Counted from the stretch's first letter, positions 43,379 through 55,967 are shown. The stretch is DNA of 64,000 nucleotides from Rhizaria sp. SCN 62-66 (GCA_001724265.1 MEDY01000208.1:1-64000), one strand, 5' to 3'. The notes: a model not told the origin generated them from the sequence alone. Numbers and translations are program-made.

Positions 43379-45409
43379 GCGAGTGACGTATTCCGCCTAC
43401 CATAGCAAACAAGCCAGCGTAACGATTCAGCAGGCAACGAGCGATCAAGTTAGCGGTTAGTAACTGGTGTTTAAGCAGGCTGCGAAGTGGTTTATTTAAA
43501 CAGCGTTGCTTTGTCACTTAGCTCTTCACTTGTCTTGGTTGTTGTTGCGCTTTTTGTTTCGCTGGACAATGTAACGTGAATGAAAAAGCAATTCGCAGTG
43601 TATGTATGTTAACTCGGAGCAACTGCGATGTTTCTGTGTCGTTCTATCTTGTCTTGTTCTCTTCTCTTCTATCTTTTCTCTTCTCGTTTCTTCTTTTCTT
43701 TGATTTTTCACTTTGTTTTTCTTAATTTCTCTCAAACCCAACACAAGCATGTTGTCTGCACTCACTCTGTCCGTTCAGTTCACTCTGCGCTATACAACAC
43801 ACGTATATTTTGCCCGTTAGCGAGTGCTCCTGTCAATTTTGCCACTCTCTTAAAGTGGCAAATTGCTTTTGTTCTATCATCTCCGCTTTCTTACCCTCCG
43901 TACAGTACAGTGCAGTGTAATATGCCGTGCCACGCAATGCAGTCAGTCCAGTCCAGGTCTTGTTTGAGTCCAGTGTGAAAGCCTCCTGACAAGGACTCCT
44001 GGCTGACCGACTGAGTGCGCCGTTTTGTTGTGGCAAACTCGGCAGCGCAAGTCAAGTCCGACTGACTGCGTCCGCAACGGGATTGGTCAAATCATCACTC
44101 ATCAATCGTGTGGTAGCTGCGGTCAAGCCAAGTTAAGTCAAACAGTCAAGTCAAGTCAAATTTTAATCATGTCAGTACAGTACATTATTTTCGTCGCTAA
44201 TAACTTTCGTCAACTCTTAAGATTGTGTTGTTGAACCTCTATAAAAACGACTACTTTTAGAATACAGAGTTACTATTATTGTATTGTTATTAAAAATAAG
44301 AATACCAATCAAGTAAATAGGAAATTATCATATGGTTGAATTGAATTGAAATGCAAAAAAACGGAACAAAGTTTTCCACAAAGGATCATCACATCACCCA
44401 CACAAAAGCATGCGGCGTGCGCGCGTGTTGCATGCATGAAGACGCGTCCTAGCCGGACCGCGCAAGGCATACACACAGCGCATGGCATGAGATAGAGCCG
44501 CAGCTCTGTTCATTCTTGGTGTGTGGTAATTGGGCGACTACTTGTGTCCACAAAACTGTGTCCAAATCAAGATCTTATCATGTGAGGCAACACAGGATAC
44601 GCAATCATCAGAGATTTGCAACGTGGGAGCAGGGCAAAACAAAAGACGTTGTGGTGACAGCAGTTATCGTTCTGCAAAGCTCCTTCTCGTTGCCTCTGTG
44701 CGTGTGCGTCGAGACCGGTGTGCCGATGGTTCAGTGTTACTTCTTCTTTTGGCTTCCCGCAAGCGTCCATGTCCGTTTGCCATCGCTGGCGAGACACAGA
44801 GGAGCGTGCATTTTAGCTCACAGCGGGACATACAGACAGAGCAAACAGGCCGTACCAGTTAATCAGTCCGTCGGGCGCCGTCGTCTGCAGAAGGGCAAAC
44901 TATGTGAGCGCAAACGCAGTGAATGCTGTACGCTTGCAGTGTGAAGTGCCGTGCTGCACTGCCGTCACATAACAGCAGAGCGTATCGTGTATGTCGAGTC
45001 GGTCGGTGGCCGGCGGGTACGGCGCCAGCTCGCGTCATCGGAGGAGGTGGGTGGGTGGTGGTTGTGAGAGCTCTCTGAGTTTAGCAGTATCTATCTGCGG
45101 AAGGCTAACCAAGAGCGCTCGGTCAGCGATGCTTTGGACGAAAGAACAGTATTTAGTGACTGTACAACTTGCATGAGAGTACTTATCTCAAGCGCTCTGT
45201 CGACGCGCATAGAAGGCCGCTGCGATGCGCGAGGAGAACATGCTGTGTTGTGGTGACAAGATGGTGTGCCATTTTGAAACACCTCATGTGTGCACAACAC
45301 AGACAACGCAATCAGGCGCCGCACTACTGAGTGCAATGCGCACGCGGCCTTACTTGCTAGCATCACGGCTAAACTTCACAACGGGGCGGCTTCACTTATC
45401 GCTAGTCGC
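43379..45409. other. Long convergent intergenic region, about 2 kb
   Basis: 3' flanks of CDPK (+) and FXR-like (-). A pyrimidine-rich run (about 43640-43735) and short GTCAA repeats (about 44118-44158) are present. No frame shows coding bias, and I find no tRNA or element. Confidence 0.45.
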
Positions 45410-46336
45410 TTACGCGGAAGCGGGCGTCTCGGCCGGGGGCGGGATGGCGGCCGGGGGCGCAGCAACCTCCGGCACAGCCTCTGCGACAGAGGAGGCAGCA
45501 GAGGGCGCAGAAGCCGCGGCAGAGGCAGAGGGCGCGGGAGCGGAGGCGGAAGCGTCGGCGGCAGCGTCAGCGTCGGCGGCAGGGGCGACGGTGGTGGTGG
45601 CCTTGGGAGTGGCGCTCTTGCGGGGAGACTGCTGCTTCTTGCCGTCAGCCTTGTCTTCAGCCTTATCCTCGGCCTTAGCGTCAGCCTTGGGAGCCTTGGC
45701 GGCAGCCTCGCCCTTGCCCTTGGGGGTCTTGGGGGCGGCGTCACCCTGAGCGTCGGCCTTAGGGGTGGCGGCGTCCTTGGGCTCAGCAGCAGCCTTCGGG
45801 GTCTTAGCCTCAGCAGCCTTAGGGGTCTTGGCATCGGCACCCTTGGCGGCGCCCTTGGCGGGAGTAGCAGTGGCAGCGGCCGCATCAGTAGCGGCGGCGG
45901 CGGCGGGCTTAGCGGCGGTATCCTTGGCCGGGGTGGCCTTGGCCGTGGCGGGGCGGCCCTTCTTCGCAGACTGGGGCTCCTTGTTCCCGTTGTTGTTGCC
46001 GTCGGCGGCAGCGCCGTCCTGCTGCTTCTTCTCAGAACCCTGATCAGACTTCTTAGCATCCTTAGCAGCGCCATCCTTCGAAGCAGCGGCAGTCTTGTCG
46101 TCCTTCTTGACATGCTCCTTCTTGGCAGCAGCGCCGTCCTTAGAGGTGGCAGTAGCATCCTTGGCAGCGTCATTCTGCTGGTTCTGGTTCTGGTTCTTCT
46201 TGTTGCCCTGCTTGTTACCGTCCTTCTTAGCATCACCGGCGGCGGGGGCAGCGGCAGCGTCCTTCTTGCCCTGCTGCTCCTGCTGCTGCATCTGCTGCTT
46301 CTGCTTGCCATCCTTGCCCTGAGCCTGGCCCTGAGC

Positions 46337-46368
<32 letters not shown>

Positions 46369-48434
46369 TGACATCGCTAGCCTTGTCGCCCGTCTTCTTG
46401 TTGCCGTCCTTCTTGTTGCCGCCCTTGCTGCTGTCGTTCGACATGTCCACAAAGGCCTGTGCGAGCGCAGAGGTCGAGGCGTTGCCCTTGCCCATAGTCT
46501 TGCCGACAGTGATGTTGATGTGCTCGTCCTGAGCAGCCTTCTTGTGGCCGCCCTGGTCCCTGCTTTGGCGACCCTTAGACTGCTCACCCTTACCCTGACC
46601 CTGCTCCTTGAAGTCCTTGGTGTTGCCACCCTTGTGGTCCTTCGCGGCCGCGGGGCCGGAGCCACTGGTGTTGCTGCCGCTGCCACTCTCGTTGCGACGC
46701 GCGTGCCCGCCGTCCGAGGTGTACGCCACGCGCGGGCCCTTGCCGCCGCCGACGTAACCGCTGTAATTGCCGTTGCCGTTGCCCGCAGCCGCGGCCGCGG
46801 CGTTATTGTTGGCGGCGGCGACGGCGGCCGCGGTCGTCGGCGCGCGGCCGCCCGCGCGGGACAGGGCCGCGCCGAGGTAGTTGTTGGCCGTGGGGCGGTA
46901 GGGCCGGCGCTCGCCGTCATTGTTGCTGCCGCGGTCGCTCGCGTAGGCGATGCCGGCGCTGGAGCGGAGCTCGCGGACCTTGTTCATGTTCTCGTGGGTC
47001 TCGGCGCGCATGTTCTGGAAGATCCGCGCAAAGCCCACAGTCTCATTGACGAGAGCGATGGCCAGCTCCACCGCGGCGACGCGGCCGACGAGGACAACGG
47101 AGACGAGGGCCTCGGGGTTGCGGGCCGCGCGCTGCTCGAGCGCGTGCTGCTGCTGCTGCTGCGCCTGGTGAACGCCACGATAGTTGTTGTTGTAGTTGTG
47201 GTGGGCGTCTGAGCCATCGTCGCGGAGGACGCGGATCTTGACGTTACCGGCCTTCTCCTCGATCGTCGCGATGTTCTGCTGGGTGAGCGCGGGCAGCGCG
47301 AGGGCGGGGATCTCGACGCGGCGGCGCACGATCTCGAGCATCTCAGCCGCGGCCTGCAGACCGGCCTCCGAGGTGCCGCGGATGGAAACGGCGCCGTCCT
47401 CGCCGACGTTGATCGTCGCCACGCCCTCATTGGCCTTGGCGAGCTTGATGTTGGCGCCCTGCTTGCCGATGACGAGGCCGATAAGCTCGGGCTCGACGTG
47501 GATGACGCGCTCGAGCATCGCGGCGTACGTCTGCTGGAAGTCCTGCAGGGAGTGCTGCGAACGTTGGTGCGCAGCCGTGTAGTGCTGCAGCTGCTGCATC
47601 ATGACGAGCGAGTACGACATGAGAGCGGCGAACTTCTGCAGAGCGGCGCGGTCGCCGAGGGCAAGCATGCCGGTCGACGTCTCGTTGAGCGCAACGGAGA
47701 GGACGGAAGACTCGTGCTGTGCGCGGGTGACGGCGGCGGCGTCCACGTCGGCGGGCTGCAAACCCTCGGGGAAGGGGACCTCGATGCGCTCGATCGCCGC
47801 CAGGGACAGCGCGGGGTTGGGGTTATACGGGCGGAGCAGGTCCTTCTCGTAGACCTCCTGGTAAGGGGTCTTGAGGTCGAGGAACTGGACGAGATAGAAC
47901 TCGCCCTTGACCGTCATGATCTGCACGCGCCACCACGACACGGGCTCGGCGCCACCCGCCGAGTCGGCGGCCTGGGCCTCGACGATCTCCCCAGCCTGGG
48001 GCACCCAGCCGTCGTAGGGGGCGGGCGGGAAGCGGACGAGGACGGGGTCCACGAAGTGGGACTCGCGCCAGTTGTCCGGGTACGACACCATCACCTGGCC
48101 GTGCTTCACGTCATGCAGCAGAGCCTGGTGAGGAACGGGGGGCGGGAGGTGGGCGGGGTTCAGAAGGAGCGCGAAGGAAGGAAGGAAGGAAGGGGGGGGA
48201 GGGGGGCGGGAGCGGGAGACGAGAGTACAGAGGAGGAATCAGGGTTAGCAGGTGTCCTGATAAAGTATAGGATGCTTGAGATCAATAGATGCGCGATGAA
48301 CTCATGGTTGGACCTGTAGTTGTTCGAGAGAGGCGCGATCTGTCGGTGCGAAAGGTGCGCAGATGGGTATTTAGACTTACCGAGTGGTAGGAACTGGTGT
48401 CCACGTTCTTGACCTCAACACGAGCAAGAGACAT
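45410..48434 (-). CDS. FMR1/FXR-like RNA-binding protein with long basic low-complexity tail
   Basis: Minus-strand exons 48434-48381 and 48124-45410, phase 0 (TCG|GTAAGT ... TCACCAG|GCT), 922 residues, stop TAA. The N-terminus resembles the tandem Agenet/Tudor modules of FMRP: VMVSYPDNWRESHFV, then SWWRVQIMTVKGEFYLVQF and LLRPYNPNPALS. KH1 carries a full GxxG loop (LIGLVIGKQGANIKLAKA). The following KH-like unit (about residues 280-390) lacks GxxG. Arrangement and spacing match animal FMR1/FXR proteins, which bind RNA and polysomes to control translation. Residues about 400-922 are low complexity: Gly/Asn-rich, then poly-Gln, then Lys/Ala/Pro repeats such as AKTPKAA that resemble a histone H1 tail. 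The tail probably drives condensation or binds nucleic acid. There is no RGG box. Confidence 0.85.
48125..48380 (-). other. Intron of the FXR-like gene (256 nt, phase 0)
   Basis: Donor GTAAGT; acceptor CCTCACCAG. On the sense strand it has a long C-run and (TTCC) repeats (plus-strand GGAA and G runs at about 48173-48210). The split first exon encodes MSLARVEVKNVDTSSYHS, matching the FMRP N-terminus. Confidence 0.8.
48173..48210. repeat. GGAA tandem repeat followed by G-runs
   Basis: About five GGAA units and then long G-runs on the plus strand, inside the FXR intron. The G-runs could form a quadruplex in DNA; the transcript carries the C-rich strand. Confidence 0.6.
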
Positions 48435-48971
48435 GTCGAATGACCCTATAGACAAAGAAAGAAACGTCAAAAAAACGCAGATCTTGTGCTGGTTAGCGGG
48501 GTGCCTCGGTCATAGAGCGAGTGGCATCAATATCCAAAATAAAATGCCGCCACCACAAGATCGATGACAGGGAGATAAGGACGCGATATCGTCCCCAGGG
48601 GACTCGATACCCGGCCAGTAAAAATAGATTTCGACGAAAAAGTCAAAGTTCTACCACGGGAAACCGCTCGCAACACTATTTTCGGCAGTCCAGACCGTCT
48701 ACGGGACCTGATTTGCCGGGCTGGTCCTGCTCCCGCCCTGCTGCTGTTTCGACTATCGCTCGTCGATCAGTGACTGTGGGGCGGCTTGGATTTAAACACA
48801 CGCTCACCACAGTCGCATTGGCAGCCGAAAAAAGTCATGTCTAACTTTGTTTCTCGATGAAAGAAACGCATATCCGGTCGAATTTAGAATATCACGTGAA
48901 ATTCGTAGTTCTGTATTCAATAAACAATATATAGGTGTGTAATCATGTAGTATTCCAGGATTATACCGGAT
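48435..48971. other. Intergenic region
   Basis: Upstream of the FXR-like gene and downstream of VPS54. No tRNA fold or coding frame recognised. Confidence 0.45.
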
Positions 48972-51900
48972 TTACTCAGCGGCGGGCGCAGCGGAGGCAC
49001 TGGTCGACGCACTACTACTGCTGCTAGACGCGGCCGCTGGCGCCGTGTGCACGAACACGCGGAGTTCCTTGCAGAGCCCGGGGATCTTGGTGACGTAGAG
49101 CAGTCGGTCGAGCAAGTACGCGACGTTGGCGTGTGTACGCTCTTGCACCACCGGGTGGCCCATATCAAGCCGCGTGAGGTACTTAAAGCAAATCCCGGTG
49201 AAGAGCGATGCAATCTCGCGGAAAATTGCGTCGCGGTGACTCGGGTTCAGCAGCTCACTCAGCGCCTTGTGTAACGCCGCGGTCTGACGCAATAGCATGC
49301 GGATGCACTGGTCCGGCTTACCCGCCTCGTTCTGGTCCTTATCTTTGCTCTCGGTGTTGTTGTCCGCCGCAGCCGCGGCCGACACGGCGGCCTCAGCGGT
49401 CACGGCGGCGGCAAGTGACGGCGCCGCCGCAGCCGCACGCGCCCAGTCCGTCACGAGCAGCTTCTGGCACGCGGCTTCGCAGATCGATCCAACCATGTTC
49501 GCGAGCTTCGAAAACACCTCCGCGCGGTGGTAGTCTAGATCGCGGCCCAGCGCATCAAGAGCCTGGAGCAATACGGCCTGTTTGCCGGAGAGCCGGCGGG
49601 CAAGCGCGCGGCGCAGCACGGGCAGCTGCGACAGTGCAAAGCCCACGGCCTGCGCCGCGAGCGCGAGATGCGTTGCCGTGACGGCCTTGACACCGACCGT
49701 CTGCATGCACTGCGCGCCGAGCACGAGCTGGCAGGACCGCGTGTTGAACAGCTTGATGAGCTCGGCGGCCTTTTGCACCGCGGCGGCGGCCACGGCGGGG
49801 ACCTCAGTGGCGCATTCGACGTGTTCCCGCAGAGCGTCGACGAGCACGAACACGGCCTTAACCGCGGGGAAACCACCGCGCACGAGCTCGTTGCCGCTAG
49901 CGCTGCCGATGCTGCCGCCGACGCCGCTGACGCCACTGAACGCGTTGCTGAAGCTACGATTAGATGACGAAGGCAGAGGTGAGGTCGAGGTCGGACCGAA
50001 GCCGGCGACGGCGGACGCAGGCATGACCACATACAACATCGGTGTAGCGGTCGTAGCGGTCGCCGCCGTCGCGGGAGCAGTCGCGTTTTCACCACCACCA
50101 TCAGCAGCGGCAGCGGCAGCAGTGCTGGCAGCAGCGGCGGCGGCAGCGGAAGCGGCGGCGTTGGCCTCGGCGGTGGCTGCTAACGCCGCCGTGACGGCCT
50201 CGTCGACTTCCTCCTCCGGCCCCGGCGCCAGATTAGGCGTATACGCGCAGTCTAGCGCGCGTTGCACGCTCTCGGGCGCGGGGACGGGCGCCCAGAGTTC
50301 AGCGTCGAGCGCGGCCGAAAGCTCAGACATCGCGCGGGCACTGGCGGCGGCCAAGAACGCCTTAGCTTGATCTAAGAGAGTCGCGCGGAGACCGTAAAAG
50401 GCGCGCCCGCAGAGCTGTTCGGCGTCGGCGACAAGGTCCAGTGCTTTGTCGACAACTTGGCGCAGCTCCTCCAGAGTCAGCGAGGCGTGGGCGGCGGCGC
50501 GCGCGGACAGCATGCGGCCGACACGGGCCTGTGAGGCGAAAAGCAAGATTTAACACAAGTAGATATAGAGCGGTTTAGATGTGAGTATTGGGAATTTGTA
50601 GTTTGAAATACGACTAAAATAAATCGTTTCGCAAAACTTGATATTCATTTCAATAATTAGATCTTTTGATCGAGAGAAATGTTGTAATCGTACCTGGAGG
50701 AACTCTGCGAGCTGGTAGAGTGAGCCCGTCAGCTCGGCGGACAGAGCCGCTGAAGACGCCGCGGCCGCCGTACAGCAGCGGTCGGCGGGCGGGCCCCAGC
50801 GCACGGGCTGCAGCCGCGGGGGCGCCAGGACCGCGTTCGCCGCCGCCGTCGCGGCAGCGGCCGCGGCGTTGGTGGGGCTTGGCTCAGGAGACTTCTGCTG
50901 CTGTTGCTGCTGTTGCAGCTGTTTGCTGTTGGTGTGATTATTCACAGCGTGAGCGTTGTTGGCGCTGCTCATCACGGGGTAGGGCTCCGCGGGGACGGGA
51001 TCCATCGCCCGCGCCACGGCAGCCAAGTGCACCACGACAGTCACGCCTTCCTCGGCCTCGACTGCACCCGCACTCTCACACGCGTCCAGACCGTGACCGT
51101 GAGCGTCGTCAGCCGTCGTTGCGGCGGGTGTCGCGTGGGTCACGGCGGGGTACCAGGGCCGCAGCCGACCGCGCGCGACGTCAACCACCGTCACCCCAGT
51201 GCCAGTGGGCCCAGTCAGCGCCGCGTCAAACGCCGCACGGAGGGCCGTGGGCGCGGCGGCCTCTGCGGCGACGCCTGCGACGAGTAACGCAAGGGCATGG
51301 GTACGGGTAAGGAGCGCCGTGAGCGTGCCGCACAGAGGCACAAAGAAGAGCATGAAGCGCGCGTGGCTCAGCGCGGCCAACCTGGCCGCCAGCGGCCGCG
51401 GGCCGCCGTCATTTGCAGCTGGATTCGCGACGGATGCACTCGCAGTGTCTGCGTTGGTGTCGGTGGCGGACTGGACAGGTGTGCCGACGGCAGTACTTGT
51501 GGTACTCATGGTACTCGTGGGGCCCGGAGAGCCAGCGGTGGCGTTGTTGTGCGGCGTCGGCGGCGCAGACTGGGTCAGAGGCGTCGTCCCCGCCTCCGTA
51601 GTATGGACCAGGAGCGCCGAGTTGTTGCTCGCATCTGCTGCGGCGGTGTCGGCGGGCTCGACCACCGCAAGCAGCTCCGACACGGCGCGCGCCAGAGTGA
51701 GCTTCACCGCGTCACCGAGCGCGTCCTTGAGCGGGCTCGCCAGCGCGGTGAGGCCGCCAAGTGAGAGGAGGATGCGGAGGTGGGCGCGCGCGGTGCGGGC
51801 CTCGGCGCGGGTCAAACCGCCCGCGGCCGCCACCGGGTCCTCGTCCTCCTCTTGATCCTCGCGATCGGCATCATTAACCTCAGTCTTGGACTTTGCGGTG

Positions 51901-52266
51901 CCATTTGCAGAAGAGGACTCGCTGTCGTCTTGCTTTTGCTCACCGTGACGGGTGCTGTCACTCGTGATGTTGCTGTTATTGTTGTTTTTGTTGTTATTGT
52001 TGTTGTTTGCATTGTTAGAGGGCAAGAACGCGGACAGTGGGTCAGCGCCCGTCGCGACCGCAACAACCGCGGCGACCGACAGCGCGACGAGCGAGTCGAC
52101 CACAGGCCCTAGCACGCGCGCGCGCACCGGCGCCAGCGCGGCGAGCCCCCACAGCGGGCCGTCAGACAGCTGCAGAAACGCGTGCAGAAGACTAACGCGT
52201 GTCGCGGCAGGCAAAAGCTCAGTCTTGGCGAGGGCGTCGGCCGACGGGCGCGGAAGAGGGGCCGTC

Positions 52267-52300
<34 letters not shown>

Positions 52301-53864
52301 GCGTGCCGGGGGCCGCCCTCGCCACGGCGTCCCCGGCAGCGGCAACAACCTGCGTCTCGAGTACAGAGGCAAGAGCAAGCGCGCGCCTGAGCACGAGCGC
52401 AGCGGTTTCGGCGCGCGCGGCGTTGTCCCCAGCGCGGGCGGCCGCGAGAGTGGCCAGAGGGGGCCCGACGGCGCCGCCGCCGACCTGCGCGACGGCGCCG
52501 CGAATCAGCGAGATTTCGGCCAAACACGCGGACACGTCGTCGTGGAGCGCCTCAAGCGTGTGCAGCGACTGGAAGAAGAACGGCGCCTTGGCCGCGACCT
52601 GCGTCTGCAGCGCGGCTTCGACCTTGTCGGCGTAGGTAGTGAGCTCTTCCTGGAGCGCGGCGACGGCGGCGGCGCCCGCGGCGTCTGGGGACGTGGACCC
52701 GCCGACCGCGGAGCGGGCGCGAATGAGCTCGGCGCTCGTGGCGGCAGTCGCGCCCGCGCCGGTGCCGCCGCCGCCGTCGTCATCGTTGTTGCTGCCCCCG
52801 TAGCCGCTGGGGCTGTGGCCGTGGTCGAGAGCGCCGCGTTGAGATGATAGCGCGGACGGGGCCGGGCGCGGGGCGGTCGACGACGATGACCTGTTGTTGA
52901 GGCCGCCGTATGTCACGGAGGACTGCGGGTCAACGGCGGTGCCGGCGAGAATGCTCTCCGTGGTCGGGATCCCGATCGAGTGCAGAACTTCGGTCGGCAG
53001 AAGCGCGGGCGCACGGGGCGCGGCGTCCAGATCCGCCAGAAAGGGCTGCTGTGAAAGCGCGTAGGAGCTGAAGAAGAACGGCCGCGGGACGGTGCGCAGA
53101 CAGTCGTCGAGCTGCGCGTCGACGGCAACGCGCGACACCGCTGGCGACACGGACGACGGCGACGACGAGGACGAGGACGATGAAGATGCAGCAGCAGTGG
53201 CGCGCGCCACCGCAGCGTTGGCGTTGCTGTTGGCAAGCGCGGGACCGTGGTACAGCGCGGGTGCCGCTAACCCTGCGGCAGCGATCGCCTCCGCAGTGGC
53301 GGCCGCGATTGACGCTGCGGCGGCGGCGCGCGCGCGGCGTTGAGTGCGCGCGCGTTGCTGCTCGAGCTGGGCGCGGCGGAACGAGCCCGCAAGCGAGCCC
53401 AGATTGCGGAGGTACGCCTTGAACACGGGCAGCGCGGCGGCGGCGTCGTAGACTTCGGGCCTGTGCTCGATCGCCTCATCCGCCGGCGCAGTGTCGTCGT
53501 CGTCGTCGGGGTCGTTGAGCACCGAGGACAGCGACTGCAGCGCGTGGGAGCGGGGGATGCGGGGCGGGCGGGACGCGTCGGCGCTGTGCGGCAGCTGCGG
53601 GAACCGCGTCGCCGGCGCGAGGTCGGCCGCGAAGGGCGAGGGCGCCATGGTCGAGAGGAAGGTGCTGGTGCGGCTGTGGCTCGATGGCGAGCCAGAGCCG
53701 GCCGAGGTGATCGTACTGGCGGAGCGCGGGCGCGCGCGCGCGGCGGACGGGTGGTGCGGCGCGACGTCGAGCTGACCGAAGGTCGGGCCGCGCGCGTCGG
53801 CTGGCGACGGCTGCGGGGAGGCGTCCGTGGCGCTCTCGGCCCAGGGGCCCCAGATCAGGTCCAT
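48972..53864 (-). CDS. VPS54: VPS54, GARP tethering complex subunit
   Basis: Minus-strand exons 53864-50694 and 50528-48972, phase 0 (CAG|GTACGA ... CCTCACAG|GCC), about 1,575 residues, stop TAA. GARP tethers endosome-derived vesicles to the trans-Golgi. The N-terminal half holds the Vps54-type coiled region (PRPFFFSSYALSQQPFLADL; then APFFFQSLHTLEALHDDVSA). The C-terminal half has strong family signatures: DAEQLCGRAFYGLR, then FNTRSCQLVLGAQCMQTVGV followed by KAVTATHLALAAQAVGFAL, and DYHRAEVFSKLANMV. Vertebrate VPS54 is about 980 residues. The excess is Ala/Ser/Asn-rich insertions, including poly-Asn (about 690-715) and a Gln run. I chose ATG 53864 (MDLIWGPWAES) over an upstream ATG at 54095, which would add a Ser/Arg/Pro-rich stretch. 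Confidence 0.92.
50529..50693 (-). other. Intron of VPS54 (165 nt, phase 0)
   Basis: GTACGA donor after CAG and CGCCTCACAG acceptor. AT-rich; joins the two halves of VPS54. Confidence 0.88.
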
Positions 53865-54552
53865 TGCGGCTGTGCCAGGACGCGGGGCGCGGGCAGGGGC
53901 GGGAAGGGCAAAGGGGGCGCGCACCCAGAGCGCTGCAAATGGACGGTGGCGGCAAAGAGCAGCTGAGGACGCAAGGGATGGAACGCAGGAAGGGCAGCCG
54001 GTCTGCCTGAGGTCCAGTTTAGGAGCGAGAGTCGGAAGAGCTATGGATGAAGGACGCGATATAAGAGGGGAGGATTCCCGTGAGCAGCATATCATTTAAA
54101 TAGGGCATATAATCAGCACGATTCAACATCAAAAAGCTTCTCATGTTCGTATTGTCGACGGACATGTAGCGTGGCAGCTCGCTGATTTAAACCTGCTGAC
54201 AGATCCAAGATGAACGAGCGACGACGAGGAGGCGGCCTGGTTCGCAAAAATGTTGGGTAAAGCGACAACAGGGAGTCATTTTCGTTCGACTCACTTTTTG
54301 AAGGCATCTACAACCCGTCTCTGCAGGCTAGTGAAATTGGGGTTATCATATGTTATAGTGCTGACCGGGGTCTATTTATAAACAATATTCACATCCACTG
54401 TTGACACGACCTTCTCCTTCCATACTCTCACAATGAACGCCCTTCGACCCTTTCTTTGTGTCTCCTTCCATCCTCTCTTTGCCGCTTCTTTCCATCTCTC
54501 TTCAACCTCCATGAATCTTTTCACTGACGCGTATGCTGCACCTTACAGTGAA
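53865..54552. other. Shared upstream region of VPS54 and the first PSI-like gene
   Basis: Divergent promoters. The VPS54-proximal part is GC-rich leader and the middle AT-rich. A short frame from ATG 54433 is in phase with the PSI-like gene and may be leader. Confidence 0.45.
54373..54380 (+). promoter_or_regulatory. TATA-like TATTTATA
   Basis: An AT-box about 53 bases upstream of ATG 54433 and 173 upstream of the preferred ATG 54553. A promoter role is a guess from position. Confidence 0.25.
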
Positions 54553-55272
54553 ATGCGTGTGCAGTTCGTTATTGCGGCTGTCGCGCTGCTGCTCGGGCTC
54601 GTCGCGGCTGTTGAGCAGGACAAGTGGGCGGGCGTGAGCGTCGCTTCCGGTCCCAAGAACGACATTGCGCGTACGATCATGCAGCCCGGCCGCCCGATCG
54701 TCGTGCACCCGTTCGTGGAGCCCGTGGAGAAGGTTTATAACAAGACCAAGACCACCCCCGGCGTCCTCTGCGAGACGAGCTCCGACTGCGAGGCCTGCAT
54801 CGGCAAGCACTACTGCCTCTGGACCGAGGACAGCAAGTGCGTTAACTCTGCCAAGTCGTCGTCCCGCGCGCTCGTCTTCCAGGGCAAGGCGTCCAACGTC
54901 TGCGTCTCCAAGGACGCCATCCTTAAGCGCACCATTGTGAAGCAGCAGCTGCACCGTCTGTCGCGCGCCACCGAGGTCCAGCCCCTGCCCCCGCTGATCA
55001 AGGCCCTCCGCAACCCTGAGGCCGTGCCCCCTCTTAACTACGGCGGCGTGCCCCTGTACGTCAACAAGGCAATCAAGCTCGACATCCCCGTTGCCGCCAA
55101 GCCCGTCTTCCCCCCCGGGTTCGCTGCCGAGCACCTCCTGGCGAAGGACGCCAAGACGTTCTCGTCCAACACCACTGCGCAGGTCAAGATCGCCGCGCCC
55201 CAGGGCTCCAAGAACGTCCAGTTCGTCGAGTCCGCGGCCGAGGTCGAGCAGGCCGCCGAACACATCCTCTAA
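54553..55272 (+). CDS. Secreted PSI-like Cys-module protein 1
   Basis: 239 residues, intronless, stop TAA. The start at 54553 (MRVQFVIAAVALLLGLVAAV) is a clean signal peptide; the in-frame ATG at 54433 would bury it 40 residues in. Residues about 72-125 hold a PSI-type (plexin-semaphorin-integrin) cysteine module: PGVLCETSSDCEACIGKHYC, then W and two more Cys. The same pattern, PGVxC...C..C...H.C.W, recurs in the convergent neighbour ending at 55968, so the two are paralogues. The rest is Pro/Val/Ala-rich without a known domain. Possibly an extracellular or vesicle protein; function unknown. Confidence 0.7.
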   Translation: MRVQFVIAAVALLLGLVAAVEQDKWAGVSVASGPKNDIARTIMQPGRPIVVHPFVEPVEKVYNKTKTTPGVLCETSSDCEACIGKHYCLWTEDSKCVNSAKSSSRALVFQGKASNVCVSKDAILKRTIVKQQLHRLSRATEVQPLPPLIKALRNPEAVPPLNYGGVPLYVNKAIKLDIPVAAKPVFPPGFAAEHLLAKDAKTFSSNTTAQVKIAAPQGSKNVQFVESAAEVEQAAEHIL

Positions 55273-55967
55273 ACACACCGCTGGGTAACGCTTAACTGAC
55301 GCAGTGCGCTTGATGGATCGATGGTGGACGACATGAGTGATTGGTAGAGTTTGTCGTCTTAAGTTGTTGTTGATGAGCAGAGACATTCAGGCTTTATTTT
55401 GAAAAGAGTCGTTGTGTTCTGTTCTGTTTTGTACAATAGATGTTGTTACAATGTAAATTATTACATGTATAATACAACACCATTTCAATTCAAGTGTAAT
55501 GAATGCCCAAACAAACTAGTTTGATCATGTACTGTGTGCGGTGACAAATGGAATCACGCGAGAATATGAAATGTATTCTTTTTTAACAATGTCAATACAG
55601 ACGATTGTTCTCTCTCTTCGCGAGGTTACAATGCGCAGTATTACGCTCTCGACGTCTCTCGCTGTCGTTGATGTGCACGCCCTCTCACGCCACAGCGCAG
55701 CTCTTCAGTGCAAAGGCCAAGGGCGTCCACGGCGGCGGCGGCGGTGTGTTGCGTCAGAAGAGACTGGGGAAAGCGGAACACGCGCGCGATTGGTGATGGA
55801 TGGGTTTACAGACAGGCGGAGAGAGAGGGGAAACATCGTGGACAGACATGGGGAGAGATATTGCGCAGACACGCGCACACGCACACTCACTTTACACGCA
55901 CTCAAACAGCATCAGCAGGGGGGTTGGTTAAACAAACAACTCAAACGGGGGCTGGTTGCCGGTGCAT
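55273..55967. other. Convergent 3' flanks
   Basis: Between the two PSI-like paralogues; no gene seen. Confidence 0.5.

Noticed and set aside
45290-47212. Long plus-strand frame (Gly/Leu-rich) opposite the FXR tail
   Set aside because: Shadow of a GC-rich low-complexity coding strand; the FXR protein on the minus strand explains it. Similar shadows lie opposite the prenyl synthase (8535-9725, 10341-11225) and methyltransferase (24728-25948).
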